Shown here in pieces: positions 35,868 through 50,659 of a stretch of DNA of 64,000 nucleotides; the first letter of the stretch is position 1; each line of letters starts with the position of its first letter. The notes under the pieces were generated by a model. The model searched no databases and was not told where the DNA came from. It saw nothing but the letters and a program-made list of their open reading frames with translations. Location: NCBI RefSeq assembly GCF_932526225.1, contig NC_064048.1, positions 11,787,665-11,851,664 on the forward strand, written 5' to 3'. Source of the DNA: Nematostella vectensis. Taxonomy: Eukaryota; Cnidaria; Anthozoa; Actiniaria; Edwardsiidae. Both the position numbers and the translations under genes were made by a program.

Positions 35868-36981
35868 CCTTTAATGAGTGGAGAGGGGAGGGATACAAGT
35901 TTATTAAAAGTCTATTTGTGAGACCAACAAACTGGTTGAAAGAACAAGCGTGTTAATAGTAAAACAATTATTTGATTACAAAACTACTGTAGATTCCTTT
36001 GCACCAAGATAATAACACACATTATTTTGTTTGTTATTTAGGAGGAACGATACGAGCTCTACGAGACAAATGAGAAGTATTTATTACTCATCTAAATTAT
36101 ACACGTAAATAATAATATTCAAAAGAACTACTGTAACTAAGTAAGTAACACTCACATGTTTTTAAAATTTTAAATAAGTATACAGTTTCATTCAGATACA
36201 TCTTGTGGTCACTGTGCCATCTACAGGGCCATACCCAAAGCACCTGTGCACCCCATCCAACTAAGGGCATCGGCTGCACAGATGTTCCTGATAAATGGGG
36301 CAGGAAAATTTTCCGCGACACCGTGCTTTCATGGTCCCCCATGATTCCTTGTTGGGTGAAGCCCCTCTAGATGTTGACATGTCAACTTCGCAGTCACATG
36401 AAAGAAATGTCTAATAGTGTTTTGCAGTCAAGTTGGTTTACGATAATTGGTTACAATAGTTGGTTACAATAATTTTGAAAAATTGTTATCATAGCTATGG
36501 TCAAATACTGTACATAGAACTGCAAATAAAAAGACTAAAAAAAATAATAATAAAAATAAAGCAAAACTAAAAGTAAAGCAAAAAACGACAGAGACATTCT
36601 GTACACAATAAAAGACAATGCGCCCGCGTGCGTTACGATGCCACGCCGACATAGCGAGCCCCCAAGGGACCCAAAACGCCCACATAGACCTGTATTTTTT
36701 TTCATCCTATATCTCAGCGAGCTGTGCGTGGCGTAACCGTATTACAGGCCTGGGATCCTGGTTATTGTCCTCCCCATTAATGCGCGGGTTGGAATACCTT
36801 GCAAGAGTGTTGTACAGCATATTCGCCGGAAATATCGGTGCTTGGGGCCTTCGGGTTCTTTACAGCCTTCCGTAAAAGCCTTGTGCTGCCATACCGATTG
36901 GGTAATCCGTATGTATGGTTTCTGTTTTGTTCTTTAGGCCGGGTTCGATCCCAGGCCAATGGCCTTTTTTTTTCTCTATGG

Positions 36982-37013
<32 letters not shown>

Positions 37014-37573
37014 GTTCAAGATAACGTTTTTTAGTATTTTTTTATAATACTCATCAAAAAAGTGGTGTGACATAGGTTCGTCTACCTGATCCAGGATACT
37101 AAAGATACAGGCTTGATATGCATTATATACAGCTAGCAAAATGAGCTTGCTAGCTTTACTGATTATTTGTATTCGATATTTTCCTAGTAAGAGAACAAAA
37201 ATAAAAAGCAAAGAGTCGAGGAAGTAAACAAGTTATGTGATCTTTAATGTTTTATTAGGAGGGGTACATTTTGTACAAAGAAGCATACATAGAATATGCT
37301 TAAAAGTGCAGTGTGATGAAGAGCTTTGCAATAGCTCTCCGGCCAGGAAACAATGAATTTCAGTCAAATTCTAATGTTGACCTAAGAGCCTTTGGTCCAT
37401 GTGGAAGACATAAATTCAAAGGAAATGCCCACAAACTGTCAATAAACATTCAGTAAAATATCGAATATTATTTTAACAAAGCATTGACAACTATTAAAGT
37501 TCAACTGTGTGTAGACAATTGAAAGCCTACAAGAAACACTGACTCCAGACATGCGCAGTGCCATGACGCTGCC
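35868..37573 (+). repeat. Repeat unit 22 (1706 bp)
   Basis: RNA candidate at 36704-36973; T27 tract at 36982-37008. The CpG to TpG change at 36923 matches unit 13. Private A at 37349 and 37410. Confidence 0.97.
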
Positions 37574-38686
37574 CCTTTAATGAGTGGAGAGGGGAGGGAT
37601 ACAAGTTTATTAAAAGTCTATTTGTGAGACCAACAAACTGGTTGAAAGAACAAGCGTGTTAATAGTAAAACAATTATTTGATTACAAAACTACTGTAGAT
37701 TCCTTTGCACCAAGATAATAACACACATTATTTTGTTTGTTATTTAGGAGGAACGATACGAGCTCTACGAGACAAATGAGAAGTATTTATTACTCATCTA
37801 AATTATACACGTAAATAATAATATTCAAAAGAACTACTGTAACTAAGTAAGTAACACTCACATGTTTTTAAAATGTTAAATAAGTATACAGTTTCATTCA
37901 GATACATCTTGTGGTCACTGTGCCATCTACAGGGCCATACCCAAAGCACCTGTGCACCCCATCCAACTAAGGGCATCGGCTGCACAGATGTTCCTGATAA
38001 ATGGGGCAGGAAAATTTTCCGCGACACCGTGCTTTCATGGTCCCCCATGATTCCTTGTTGGGTGAAGCCCCTCTAGATGTTGACATGTCAACTTCGCAGT
38101 CACATGAAAGAAATGTCTAATAGTGTTTTGCAGTCAAGTTGGTTTACGATAATTGGTTACAATAGTTGGTTACAATAATTTTGAAAAATTGTTATCATAG
38201 CTATGGTCAAATACTGTACATAGAACTGCAAATAAAAAGACTAAAAAAATAATAATAAAAATAAAGCAAAACTAAAAGTAAAGCAAAAAACGACAGAGAC
38301 ATTCTGTACACAATAAAAGACAATGCGCCCGCGTGCGTTACGATGCCACGCCGACATAGCGAGCCCCCAAGGGACCCAAAACGCCCACATAGACCTGTAT
38401 TTTTTTTCATCCTATATCTCAGCGAGCTGTGCGTGGCGTAACCGTATTACAGGCCTGGGATCCTGGTTATTGTCCTCCCCATTAATGCGCGGGTTGGAAT
38501 ACCTTGCAAGAGTGTTGTACAGCATATTCGCCGGAAATATCGGTGCTTGGGGCCTTCGGGTTCTTTACAGCCTTCCGTAAAAGCCTTGTGCTGCCATACC
38601 GATTGGGTAATCCGTATGTATGGTTTCCGTTTTGTTCTTTAGGCCGGGTTCGATCCCAGGCCAATGGCCTTTTTTTTTCTCTATGG

Positions 38687-38718
<32 letters not shown>

Positions 38719-39278
38719 GTTCAAGATAACGTTTTTTAGTATTTTTTTATAATACTCATCAAAAAAGTGGTGTGACATAGGTTCGTCTACCTGATCCAGG
38801 ATACTAAAGATACAGGCTTGATATGCATTATATACAGCTAGCAAAATGAGCTTGCTAGCTTTACTGATTATTTGTATTCGATATTTTCCTAGTAAGAGAA
38901 CAAAAATAAAAAGCAAAGAGTCGAGGAAGTAAACAAGTTATGTGATCTTTAATGTTTTATTAGGAGGGGTACATTTTGTACAAAGAAGCATACATAGAAT
39001 ATGCTTAAAAGTGCAGTGTGATGAAGAGCTTTGCAATAGCTCTCCGGCCAGGACACAATGAATTTCAGTCAAATTCTAATGTTGACCTAAGAGCCTTTGG
39101 TCCATGTGGAAGACTTAAATTCAAAGGAAATGCCCACAAACTGTCAATAAACATTCAGTAAAATATCGAATATTATTTTAACAAAGCATTGACAACTATT
39201 AAAGTTCAACTGTGTGTAGACAATTGAAAGCCTACAAGAAACACTGACTCCAGACATGCGCAGTGCCATGACGCTGCC
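37574..39278 (+). repeat. Repeat unit 23 (1705 bp)
   Basis: RNA candidate at 38409-38678; T27 tract at 38687-38713. G at 37875 breaks the AT palindrome found in the other units. 7-base A run. Confidence 0.97.
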
Positions 39279-40965
39279 CCTTTAATGAGTGGAGAGGGGA
39301 GGGATACAAGTTTATTAAAAGTCTATTTGTGAGACCAACAAACTGGTTGAAAGAACAAGCGTGTTAATAGTAAAACAATTATTTGATTACAAAACTACTG
39401 TAGATTCCTTTGCACCAAGATAATAACACACATTATTTTGTTTGTTATTTAGGAGGAACGATACGAGCTCTACGAGACAAATGAGAAGTATTTATTACTC
39501 ATCTAAATTATACACGTAAATAATAATATTCAAAAGAACTACTGTAACTAAGTAAGTAACACTCACATGTTTTTAAAATTTTAAATAAGTATACAGTTTC
39601 ATTCAGATACATCTTGTGGTCACTGTGCCATCTACAGGGCCATACCCAAAGCACCTGTGCACCCCATCCAACTAAGGGCATCGGCTGCACAGATGTTCCT
39701 GATAAATGGGGCAGGAAAATTTTCCGCGACACCGTGCTTTCATGGTCCCCCATGATTCCTTGTTGGGTGAAGCCCCTCTAGATGTTGACATGTCAACTTC
39801 GCAGTCACATGAAAGAAATGTCTAATAGTGTTTTGCAGTCAAGTTGGTTTACGATAATTGGTTACAATAGTTGGTTACAATAATTTTGAAAAATTGTTAT
39901 CATAGCTATGGTCAAATACTGTACATAGAACTGCAAATAAAAAGACTAAAAAAAATAATAATAAAAATAAAGCAAAAAACGACAGAGACATTCTGTACAC
40001 AATAAAAGACAATGCGCCCGCGTGCGTTACGATGCCACGCCGACATAGCGAGCCCCCAAGGGACCCAAAACGCCCACATAGACCTGTATTTTTTTTCATC
40101 CTATATCTCAGCGAGCTGTGCGTGGCGTAACCGTATTACAGGCCTGGGATCCTGGTTATTGTCCTCCCCATTAATGCGCGGGTTGGAATACCTTGCAAGA
40201 GTGTTGTACAGCATATTCGCCGGAAATATCGGTGCTTGGGGCCTTCGGGTTCTTTACAGCCTTCCGTAAAAGCCTTGTGCTGCCATACCGATTGGGTAAT
40301 CCGTATGTATGGTTTCCGTTTTGTTCTTTAGGCCGGGTTCGATCCCAGGCCAATGGCCTTTTTTTTTCTCTATGGTTTTTTTTTTTTTTTTTTTTTTTTT
40401 ACACAGTTCAAGATAACGTTTTTTAGTATTTTTTTATAATACTCATCAAAAAAGTGGTGTGACATAGGTTCGTCTACCTGATCCAGGATACTAAAGATAC
40501 AGGCTTGATATGCATTATATACAGCTAGCAAAATGAGCTTGCTAGCTTTACTGATTATTTGTATTCGATATTTTCCTAGTAAGAGAACAAAAATAAAAAG
40601 CAAAGAGTCGAGGAAGTAAACAAGTTATGTGATCTTTAATGTTTTATTAGGAGGGGTACATTTTGTACAAAGAAGCATACATAGAATATGCTTAAAAGTG
40701 CAGTGTGATGAAGAGCTTTGCAATAGCTCTCCGGCCAGGACACAATGAATTTCAGTCAAATTCTAATGTTGACCTAAGAGCCTTTGGTCCATGTGGAAGA
40801 CTTAAATTCAAAGGAAATGCCCACAAACTGTCAATAAACATTCAGTAAAATATCGAATATTATTTTAACAAAGCATTGACAACTATTAAAGTTCAACTGT
40901 GTGTAGACAATTGAAAGCCTACAAGAAACACTGACTCCAGACATGCGCAGTGCCATGACGCTGCC
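39279..40965 (+). repeat. Repeat unit 24 (1687 bp), 17-bp deletion
   Basis: Shortest unit. It lacks 17 bp near 39970, lost between two copies of a 9-base direct repeat (AAAGCAAAA) in the A-rich tract. RNA candidate at 40098-40367; T25 tract at 40376-40400. Confidence 0.97.
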
Positions 40966-42688
40966 CCTTTAATGAGTGGAGAGGGGAGGGATACAAGTTT
41001 ATTAAAAGTCTATTTGTGAGACCAACAAACTGGTTGAAAGAACAAGCGTGTTAATAGTAAAACAATTATTTGATTACAAAACTACTGTAGATTCCTTTGC
41101 ACCAAGATAATAACACACATTATTTTGTTTGTTATTTAGGAGGAACGATACGAGCTCTACGAGACAAATGAGAAGTATTTATTACTCATCTAAATTATAC
41201 ACGTAAATAATAATATTCAAAAGAACTACTGTAACTAAGTAAGTAACACTCACATGTTTTTAAAATTTTAAATAAGTATACAGTTTCATTCAGATACATC
41301 TTGTGGTCACTGTGCCATCTACAGGGCCATACCCAAAGCACCTGTGCACCCCATCCAACTAAGGGCATCGGCTGCACAGATGTTCCTGATAAATGGGGCA
41401 GGAAAATTTTCCGCGACACCGTGCTTTCATGGTCCCCCATGATTCCTTGTTGGGTGAAGCCCCTCTAGATGTTGACATGTCAACTTCGCAGTCACATGAA
41501 AGAAATGTCTAATAGTGTTTTGCAGTCAAGTTGGTTTACGATAATTGGTTACAATAGTTGGTTACAATAATTTTGAAAAATTGTTATCATAGCTATGGTC
41601 AAATACTGTACATAGAACTGCAAATAAAAAGACTAAAAAAAATAATAATAAAAATAAAGCAAAACTAAAAGTAAAGCAAAAAACGACAGAGACATTCTGT
41701 ACACAATAAAAGACAATGCGCCCGCGTGCGTTACGATGCCACGCCGACATAGCGAGCCCCCAAGGGACCCAAAACGCCCACATAGACCTGTATTTTTTTT
41801 CATCCTATATCTCAGCGAGCTGTGCGTGGCGTAACCGTATTACAGGCATGGGATCCTGGTTATTGTCCTCCCCATTAATGCGCGGGTTGGAATACCTTGC
41901 AAGAGTGTTGTACAGCATATTCGCCGGAAATATCGGTGCTTGGGGCCTTCGGGTTCTTTACAGCCTTCCGTAAAAGCCTTGTGCTGCCATACCGATTGGG
42001 TAATCCGTATGTATGGTTTCCGTTTTGTTCTTTAGGCAGGGTTCGATCCCAGGCCAATGGTCTTTTTTTTTTTCTCTATGGTTTTTTTTTTTTTTTTCTC
42101 TATGGTTTTTTTTTTTTTTTTTTACACAGTTCAAGATAACGTTTTTTAGTATTTTTTTATAATACTCATCAAAAAAGTGGTGTGACATAGGTTCGTCTAC
42201 CTGATCCAGGATACTAAAGATACAGGCTTGATATGCATTATATACAGCTAGCAAAATGAGCTTGCTAGCTTTACTGATTATTTGTATTCGATATTTTCCT
42301 AGTAAGAGAACAAAAATAAAAAGCAAAGAGTCGAGGAAGTAAACAAGTTATGTGATCTTTAATGTTTTATTAGGAGGGGTACATTTTGTACAAAGAAGCA
42401 TACATAGAATATGCTTAAAAGTGCAGTGTGATGAAGAGCTTTGCAATAGCTCTCAGGCCTGGACACAATGAATTTCAGTCAAATTCTAATGTTGACCTAA
42501 GAGCCTTTGGTCCATGTGGAAGACTTAAATTCAAAGGAAATGCCCACAAACTGTCAATAAACATTCAGTAAAATATCGAATATTATTTTAACAAAGCATT
42601 GACAACTATTAAAGTTCAACTGTGTGTAGACAATTGAAAGCCTACAAGAAACACTGACTCCAGACATGCGCAGTGCCATGACGCTGCC
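40966..42688 (+). repeat. Repeat unit 25 (1723 bp), duplicated T tract
   Basis: Longest unit. The linker CTCTATGG and its T tract are doubled (T runs of 11, 16 and 18 between 42063 and 42123). RNA candidate at 41802-42071, with changes at 42038 and 42061 flanking the B box and A in the long-range stem shared with unit 19. Private A at 42455 and T at 42460. Confidence 0.97.
42063..42123 (+). repeat. Doubled CTCTATGG + T tract in unit 25
   Basis: T11, CTCTATGG, T16, CTCTATGG, T18. A tandem duplication of linker plus T tract, found only here. Confidence 0.9.
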
Positions 42689-43801
42689 CCTTTAATGAGT
42701 GGAGAGGGGAGGGATACAAGTTTATTAAAAGTCTATTTGTGAGACCAACAAACTGGTTGAAAGAACAAGCGTGTTAATAGTAAAACAATTATTTGATTAC
42801 AAAACTACTGTAGATTCATTTGCATCAAGATAATAACACACATTATTTTGTTTGTTATTTAGGAGGAACGATACGAGCTCTACGAGACAAATGAAAAGTA
42901 TTTATTACTCATCTAAATTATACACGTAAATAATAATATTCAAAAGAACTACTGTAACCAAGTAAGTAACACTCACATGTTTTTAAAATTTTAAATAAGT
43001 ATACAGTTTCATTCAGATACATCTTGTGGTCACTGTGCCATCTACAGGGCCATACCCAAAGCACCTGTGCACCCCATCCAACTAAGGGCATCGGCTGCAC
43101 AGATGTTCCTGATAAATGGGGCAGGAAAATTTTCCGCGACACCGTGCTTTCATGGTCCCCCATGATTCCTTGTTGGGTGAAGCCCCTCTAGATGTTGACA
43201 TGTCAACTTCGCAGTCACATGAAAGAAATGTCTAATAGTGTTTTGCAGTCAAGTTGGTTTACGATAATTGGTTACAATAGTTGGTTACAATAATTTTGAA
43301 AAATTGTTATCATAGCTATGGTCAAATACTGTACATAGAACTGCAAATAAAAAGACTAAAAAAAATAATAATAAAAATAAAGCAAAACTAAAAGTAAAGC
43401 AAAAAACGACAGAGACATTCTGTACACAATAAAAGACAATGCGCCCGCGTGCGTTACGATGCCACGCCGACATAGCGAGCCCCCAAGGGACCCAAAACGC
43501 CCACATAGACCTGTATTTTTTTTCATCCTATATCTCAGCGAGCTGTGCGTGGCGTAACCGTATTACAGGCCTGGGATCCTGGTTATTGTCCTCCCCATTA
43601 ATGCGCGGGTTGGAATACCTTGCAAGAGTGTTGTACAGCATATTCGCCGGAAATATCGGTGCTTGGGGCCTTCGGGTTCTTTACAGCCTTCCGTAAAAGC
43701 CTTGTGCTGCCATACCGATTGGGTAATCCGTATGTATGGTTTCCGTTTTGTTCTTTAGGCCGGGTTCGATCCCAGGCCAATGGCCTTTTTTTTTCTCTAT
43801 G

Positions 43802-43834
<33 letters not shown>

Positions 43835-44394
43835 GTTCAAGATAACGTTTTTTAGTATTTTTTTATAATACTCATCAAAAAAGTGGTGTGACATAGGTTC
43901 GTCTACCTGATCCAGGATACTAAAGATACAGGCTTGATATGCATTATATACAGCTAGCAAAATGAGCTTGCTAGCTTTACTGATTATTTGTATTCGATAT
44001 TTTCCTAGTAAGAGAACAAAAATAAAAAGCAAAGAGTCGAGGAAGTAAACAAGTTATGTGATCTTTAATGTTTTATTAGGAGGGGTACATTTTGTACAAA
44101 GAAGCATACATAGAATATGCTTAAAAGTGCAGTGTGATGAAGAGCTTTGCAATAGCTCTCCGGCCAGGACACAATGAATTTCAGTCAAATTCTAATGTTG
44201 ACCTAAGAGCCTTTGGTCCATGTGGAAGACTTAAATTCAAAGGAAATGCCCACAAACTGTCAATAAACATTCAGTAAAATATCGAATATTATTTTAACAA
44301 AGCATTGACAACTATTAAAGTTCAACTGTGTGTAGACAATTGAAAGCCTACAAGAAACACTGACTCCAGACATGCGCAGTGCCATGACGCTGCC
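42689..44394 (+). repeat. Repeat unit 26 (1706 bp)
   Basis: RNA candidate at 43525-43794; T28 tract at 43802-43829. Four private changes clustered at its start: 42818, 42825, 42895 and 42959. Confidence 0.97.
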
Positions 44395-46098
44395 CCTTTA
44401 ATGAGTGGAGAGGGGAGGGATACAAGTTTATTAAAAGTCTATTTGTGAGACCAACAAACTGGTTGAAAGAACAAGCGTGTTAATAGTAAAACAATTATTT
44501 GATTACAAAACTACTGTAGATTCCTTTGCACCAAGATAATAACACACATTATTTTGTTTGTTATTTAGGAGGAACGATACGAGCTCTACGAGACAAATGA
44601 GAAGTATTTATTACTCATCTAAATTATACACGTAAATAATAATATTCAAAAGAACTACTGTAACTAAGTAAGTAACACTCACATGTTTTTAAAATTTTAA
44701 ATAAGTATACAGTTTCATTCAGATACATCTTGTGGTCACTGTGCCATCTACAGGGCCATACCCAAAGCACCTGTGCACCCCATCCAACTAAGGGCATCGG
44801 CTGCACAGATGTTCCTGATAAATGGGGCAGGAAAATTTTCCGCGACACCGTGCTTTCATGGTCCCCCATGATTCCTTGTTGGGTGAAGCCCCTCTAGATG
44901 TTGACATGTCAACTTCGCAGTCACATAAAAGAAATGTCTAATAGTGTTTTGCAGTCAAGTTGGTTTACGATAATTGGTTACAATAGTTGGTTACAATAAT
45001 TTTGAAAAATTGTTATCATAGCTATGGTCAAATACTGTACATAGAACTGCAAATAAAAAGACTAAAAAAAATAATAATAAAAATAAAGCAAAACTAAAAG
45101 TAAAGCAAAAAACGACAGAGACATTCTGTACACAATAAAAGACAATGCGCCCGCGTGCGTTACGATGCCACGCCGACATAGCGAGCCCCCAAGGGACCCA
45201 AAACGCCCACATAGACCTGTATTTTTTTTCATCCTATATCTCAGCGAGCTGTGCGTGGCGTAACCGTATTACAGGCCTGGGATCCTGGTTATTGTCCTCC
45301 CCATTAATGCGCGGGTTGGAATACCTTGCAAGAGTGTTGTACAGCATATTCGCCGGAAATATCGGTGCTTGGGGCCTTCGGGTTCTTTACAGCCTTCCGT
45401 AAAAGCCTTGTGCTGCCATACCGATTGGGTAATCCGTATGTATGGTTTCCGTTTTGTTCTTTAGGCCGGGTTCGATCCCAGGCCAATGGCCTTTTTTTTT
45501 CTCTATGGTTTTTTTTTTTTTTTTTTTTTTTTTACACAGTTCAAGATAACGTTTTTTAGTATTTTTTTATAATACTCATCAAAAAAGTGGTGTGACATAG
45601 GTTCGTCTACCTGATCCAGGATACTAAAGATACAGGCTTGATATGCATTATATACAGCTAGCAAAATGAGCTTGCTAGCTTTACTGATTATTTGTATTCG
45701 ATATTTTCCTTGTAAGAGAACAAAAATAAAAAGCAAAGAGTCGAGGAAGTAAACAAGTTATGTGATCTTTAATGTTTTATTAGGAGGGGTACATTTTGTA
45801 CAAAGAAGCATACATAGAATATGCTTAAAAGTGCAGTGTGATGAAGAGCTTTGCAATAGCTCTCCGGCCAGGACACAATGAATTTCAGTCAAATTCTAAT
45901 GTTGACCTAAGAGCCTTTGGTCCATGTGGAAGACTTAAATTCAAAGGAAATGCCCACAAACTGTCAATAAACATTCAGTAAAATATCGAATATTATTTTA
46001 ACAAAGCATTGACAACTATTAAAGTTCAACTGTGTGTAGACAATTGAAAGCCTACAAGAAACACTGACTCCAGACATGCGCAGTGCCATGACGCTGCC
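44395..46098 (+). repeat. Repeat unit 27 (1704 bp)
   Basis: RNA candidate at 45231-45500; T25 tract at 45509-45533. Private A at 44927 and T at 45711. Confidence 0.97.
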
Positions 46099-47212
46099 CC
46101 TTTAATGAGTGGAGAGGGGAGGGATACAAGTTTATTAAAAGTCTATTTGTGAGACCAACAAACTGGTTGAAAGAACAAGCGTGTTAATAGTAAAACAATT
46201 ATTTGATTACAAAACTACTGTAGATTCCTTTGCACCAAGATAATAACACACATTATTTTGTTTGTTATTTAGGAGGAACGATACGAGCTCTACGAGACAA
46301 ATGAGAAGTATTTATTACTCATCTAAATTATACACGTAAATAATAATATTCAAAAGAACTACTGTAACTAAGTAAGTAACACTCACATGTTTTTAAAATT
46401 TTAAATAAATATACAGTTTCATTCAGATACATCTTGTGGTCACTGTGCCATCTACAGGGCCATACCCAAAGCACCTGTGCACCCCATCCAACTAAGGGCA
46501 TCGGCTGCACAGATGTTCCTGATAAATGGGGCAGGAAAATTTTCCGCGACACCGTGCTTTCATGGTGCCCCATGATTCCTTGTTGGGTGAAGCCCCTCTA
46601 GATGTTGACATGTCAACTTCGCAGTCACATGAAAGAAATGTCTAATAGTGTTTTGCAGTCAAGTTGGTTTACGATAATTGGTTACAATAGTTGGTTACAA
46701 TAATTTTGAAAAATTGTTATCATAGCTATGGTCAAATACTGTACATAGAACTGCAAATAAAAAGACTAAAAAAAATAATAATAAAAATAAAGCAAAACTA
46801 AAAGTAAAGCAAAAAACGACAGAGACATTCTGTACACAATAAAAGACAATGCGCCCGCGTGCGTTACGATGCCACGCCGACATAGCGAGAACCCAAGGGA
46901 CCCAAAACGCCCACATAGACCTGTATTTTTTTTCATCCTATATCTCAGCGAGCTGTGCGTGGCGTAACCGTATTACAGGCCTGGGATCCTGGTTATTGTC
47001 CTCCCCATTAATGCGCGGGTTGGAATACCTTGCAAGAGTGTTGTACAGCATATTCGCCGGAAATATCGGTGCTTGGGGCCTTCGGGTTCTTTACAGCCTT
47101 CCGTAAAAGCCTTGTGCTGCCATACCGATTGGGTAATCCGTATGTATGGTTTCCGTTTTGTTCTTTAGGCCGGGTTCGATCCCAGGCCAATGGCCTTTTT
47201 TTTTTTCTCTAT

Positions 47213-47247
<35 letters not shown>

Positions 47248-47807
47248 GTTCAAGATAACGTTTTTTAGTATTTTTTTATAATACTCATCAAAAAAGTGGT
47301 GTGACATAGGTTCGTCTACCTGATCCAGGATACTAAAGATACAGGCTTGATATGCATTATATACAGCTAGCAAAATGAGCTTGCTAGCTTTACTGATTAT
47401 TTGTATTCGATATTTTCCTAGTAAGAGAACAAAAATAAAAAGCAAAGAGTCGAGGAAGTAAACAAGTTATGTGATCTTTAATGTTTTATTAGGAGGGGTA
47501 CATTTTGTACAAAGAAGCATACATAGAATATGCTTAAAAGTGCAGTGTGATGAAGAGCTTTGCAATAGCTCTCCGGCCAGGACACAATGAATTTCAGTCA
47601 AATTGTAATGTTGACCTAAGAGCCTTTGGTCCATGTGGAAGACTTAAATTCAAAGGAAATGCCCACAAACTGTCAATAAACATTCAGTAAAATATCGAAT
47701 ATTATTTTAACAAAGCATTGACAACTATTAAAGTTCAACTGTGTGTAGACAATTGAAAGCCTACAAGAAACACTGACTCCAGACATGCGCAGTGCCATGA
47801 CGCTGCC
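46099..47807 (+). repeat. Repeat unit 28 (1709 bp)
   Basis: RNA candidate at 46935-47206, with the terminator lengthened to T11; T28 tract at 47215-47242. A at 46409 and G at 47605 are shared with unit 29. Private G at 46567 and AA at 46890-46891. Confidence 0.97.
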
Positions 47808-48920
47808 CCTTTAATGAGTGGAGAGGGGAGGGATACAAGTTTATTAAAAGTCTATTTGTGAGACCAACAAACTGGTTGAAAGAACAAGCGTGTTAATAGT
47901 AAAACAATTATTTGATTACAAAACTACTGTAGATTCCTTTGCACCAAGATAATAACACACATTATTTTGTTTGTTATTTAGGAGGAACGATACGAGCTCT
48001 ACGAGACAAATGAGAAGTATTTATTACTCATCTAAATTATACACGTAAATAATAATATTCAAAAGAACTACTGTAACTAAGTAAGTAACACTCACATGTT
48101 TTTAAAATTTTAAATAAATATACAGTTTCATTCAGATACATCTTGTGGTCACTGTGCCATCTACAGGGCCATACCCAAAGCACCTGTGCACCCCATCCAA
48201 CTAAGGGCATCGGCTGCACAGATGTTCCTGATAAATGGGGCAGGAAAATTTTCCGCGACACCGTGCTTTCATGGTCCCCCATGATTCCTTGTTGGGTGAA
48301 GCCCCTCTAGATGTTGACATGTCAACTTCGCAGTCACATGAAAGAAATGTCTAATAGTGTTTTGCAGTCAAGTTGGTTTACGATAATTGGTTACAATAGT
48401 TGGTTACAATAATTTTGAAAAATTGTTATCATAGCTATGGTCAAATACTGTACATAGAACTGCAAATAAAAAGACTAAAAAAAATAATAATAAAAATAAA
48501 GCAAAACTAAAAGTAAAGCAAAAAACGACAGAGACATTCTGTACACAATAAAAGACAATGCGCCCGCGTGCGTTACGATGCCACGCCGACATAGCGAGCC
48601 CCCAAGGGACCCAAAACGCCCACATAGACCTGTATTTTTTTTCATCCTATATCTCAGCGAGCTGTGCGTGGCGTAACCGTATTACAGGCCTGGGATCCTG
48701 GTTATTGTCCTCCCCATTAATGCGCGGGTTGGAATACCTTGCAAGAGTGTTGTACAGCATATTCGCCGGAAATATCGGTGCTTGGGGCCTTCGGGTTCTT
48801 TACAGCCTTCCGTAAAAGCCTTGTGCTGCCATACCGATTGGGTAATCCGTATGTATGGTTTCCGTTTTGTTCTTTAGGCCGGGTTCGATCCCAGGCCAAT
48901 GGCCTTTTTTTTTCTCTATG

Positions 48921-48953
<33 letters not shown>

Positions 48954-49513
48954 GTTCAAGATAACGTTTTTTAGTATTTTTTTATAATACTCATCAAAAA
49001 AGTGGTGTGACATAGGTTCGTCTACCTGATCCAGGATGCTAAAGATACAGGCTTGATATGCATTATATACAGCTAGCAAAATGAGCTTGCTAGCTTTACT
49101 GATTATTTGTATTCGATATTTTCCTAGTAAGAGAACAAAAATAAAAAGCAAAGAGTCGAGGAAGTAAACAAGTTATGTGATCTTTAATGTTTTATTAGGA
49201 GGGGTACATTTTGTACAAAGAAGCATACATAGAATATGCTTAAAAGTGCAGTGTGATGAAGAGCTTTGCAATAGCTCTCCGGCCAGGACACAATGAATTT
49301 CAGTCAAATTGTAATGTTGACCTAAGAGCCTTTGGTCCATGTGGAAGACTTAAATTCAAAGGAAATGCCCACAAACTGTCAATAAACATTCAGTAAAATA
49401 TCGAATATTATTTTAACAAAGCATTGACAACTATTAAAGTTCAACTGTGTGTAGACAATTGAAAGCCTACAAGAAACACTGACTCCAGACATGCGCAGTG
49501 CCATGACGCTGCC
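47808..49513 (+). repeat. Repeat unit 29 (1706 bp)
   Basis: RNA candidate at 48644-48913; T28 tract at 48921-48948. A at 48118 and G at 49311 match unit 28, its direct neighbour. Private G at 49038. Confidence 0.97.
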
Positions 49514-50627
49514 CCTTTAATAAGTGTAGAGGGGAGGGATACAAGTTTATTAAAAGTCTATTTGTGAGACCAACAAACTGGTTGAAAGAACAAGCGTGTT
49601 AATAGTAAAACAATTATTTGATTACAAAACTACTGTAGATTCCTTTGCACCAAGATAATAACACACATTATTTTGTTTGTTATTTAGGAGGAACGATACG
49701 AGCTCTACGAGACAAATGAGAAGTATTTATTACTCATCTAAATTATACACGTAAATAATAATATTCAAAAGAACTACTGTAACTAAGTAAGTAACACTCA
49801 CATGTTTTTAAAATTTTAAATAAGTATACAGTTTCATTCAGATACATCTTGTGGTCACTGTGCCATCTACAGGGCCATACCCAAAGCACCTGTGCACCCC
49901 ATCCAACTAAGGGCATCGGCTGCACAGATGTTCCTGATAAATGGGGCAGGAAAATTTTCCGCGACACCGTGCTTTCATGGTCCCCCATGATTCCTTGTTG
50001 GGTGAAGCCCCTCTAGATGTTGACATGTCAACTTCGCAGTCACATGAAAGAAATGTCTAATAGTGTTTTGCAGTCAAGTTGGTTTACGATAATTGGTTAC
50101 AATAGTTGGTTACAATAATTTTGAAAAATTGTTATCATAGCTATGGTCAAATACTGTACATAGAACTGCAAATAAAAAGACTAAAAAAAATAATAATAAA
50201 AATAAAGCAAAACTAAAAGTAAAGCAAAAAACGACAGAGACATTCTGTACACAATAAAAGACAATGCGCCCGCGTGCGTTACGATGCCACGCCGACATAG
50301 CGAGCCCCCAAGGGACCCAAAACGCCCACATAGACCTGTATTTTTTTTCATCCTATATCTCAGCGAGCTGTGCGTGGCGTAACCGTATTACAGGCCTGGG
50401 ATCCTGGTTATTGTCCTCCCCATTAATGCGCGGGTTGGAATACCTTGCAAGAGTGTTGTACAGCATATTCGCCGGAAATATCGGTGCTTGGGGCCTTCGG
50501 GTTCTTTACAGCCTTCCGTAAAAGCCTTGTGCTGCCATACCGATTGGGTAATCCGTATGTATGGTTTCCGTTTTGTTCTTTAGGCCGGGTTCGATCCCAG
50601 GCCAATGGCCTTTTTTTTTCTCTATGG

Positions 50628-50659
<32 letters not shown>

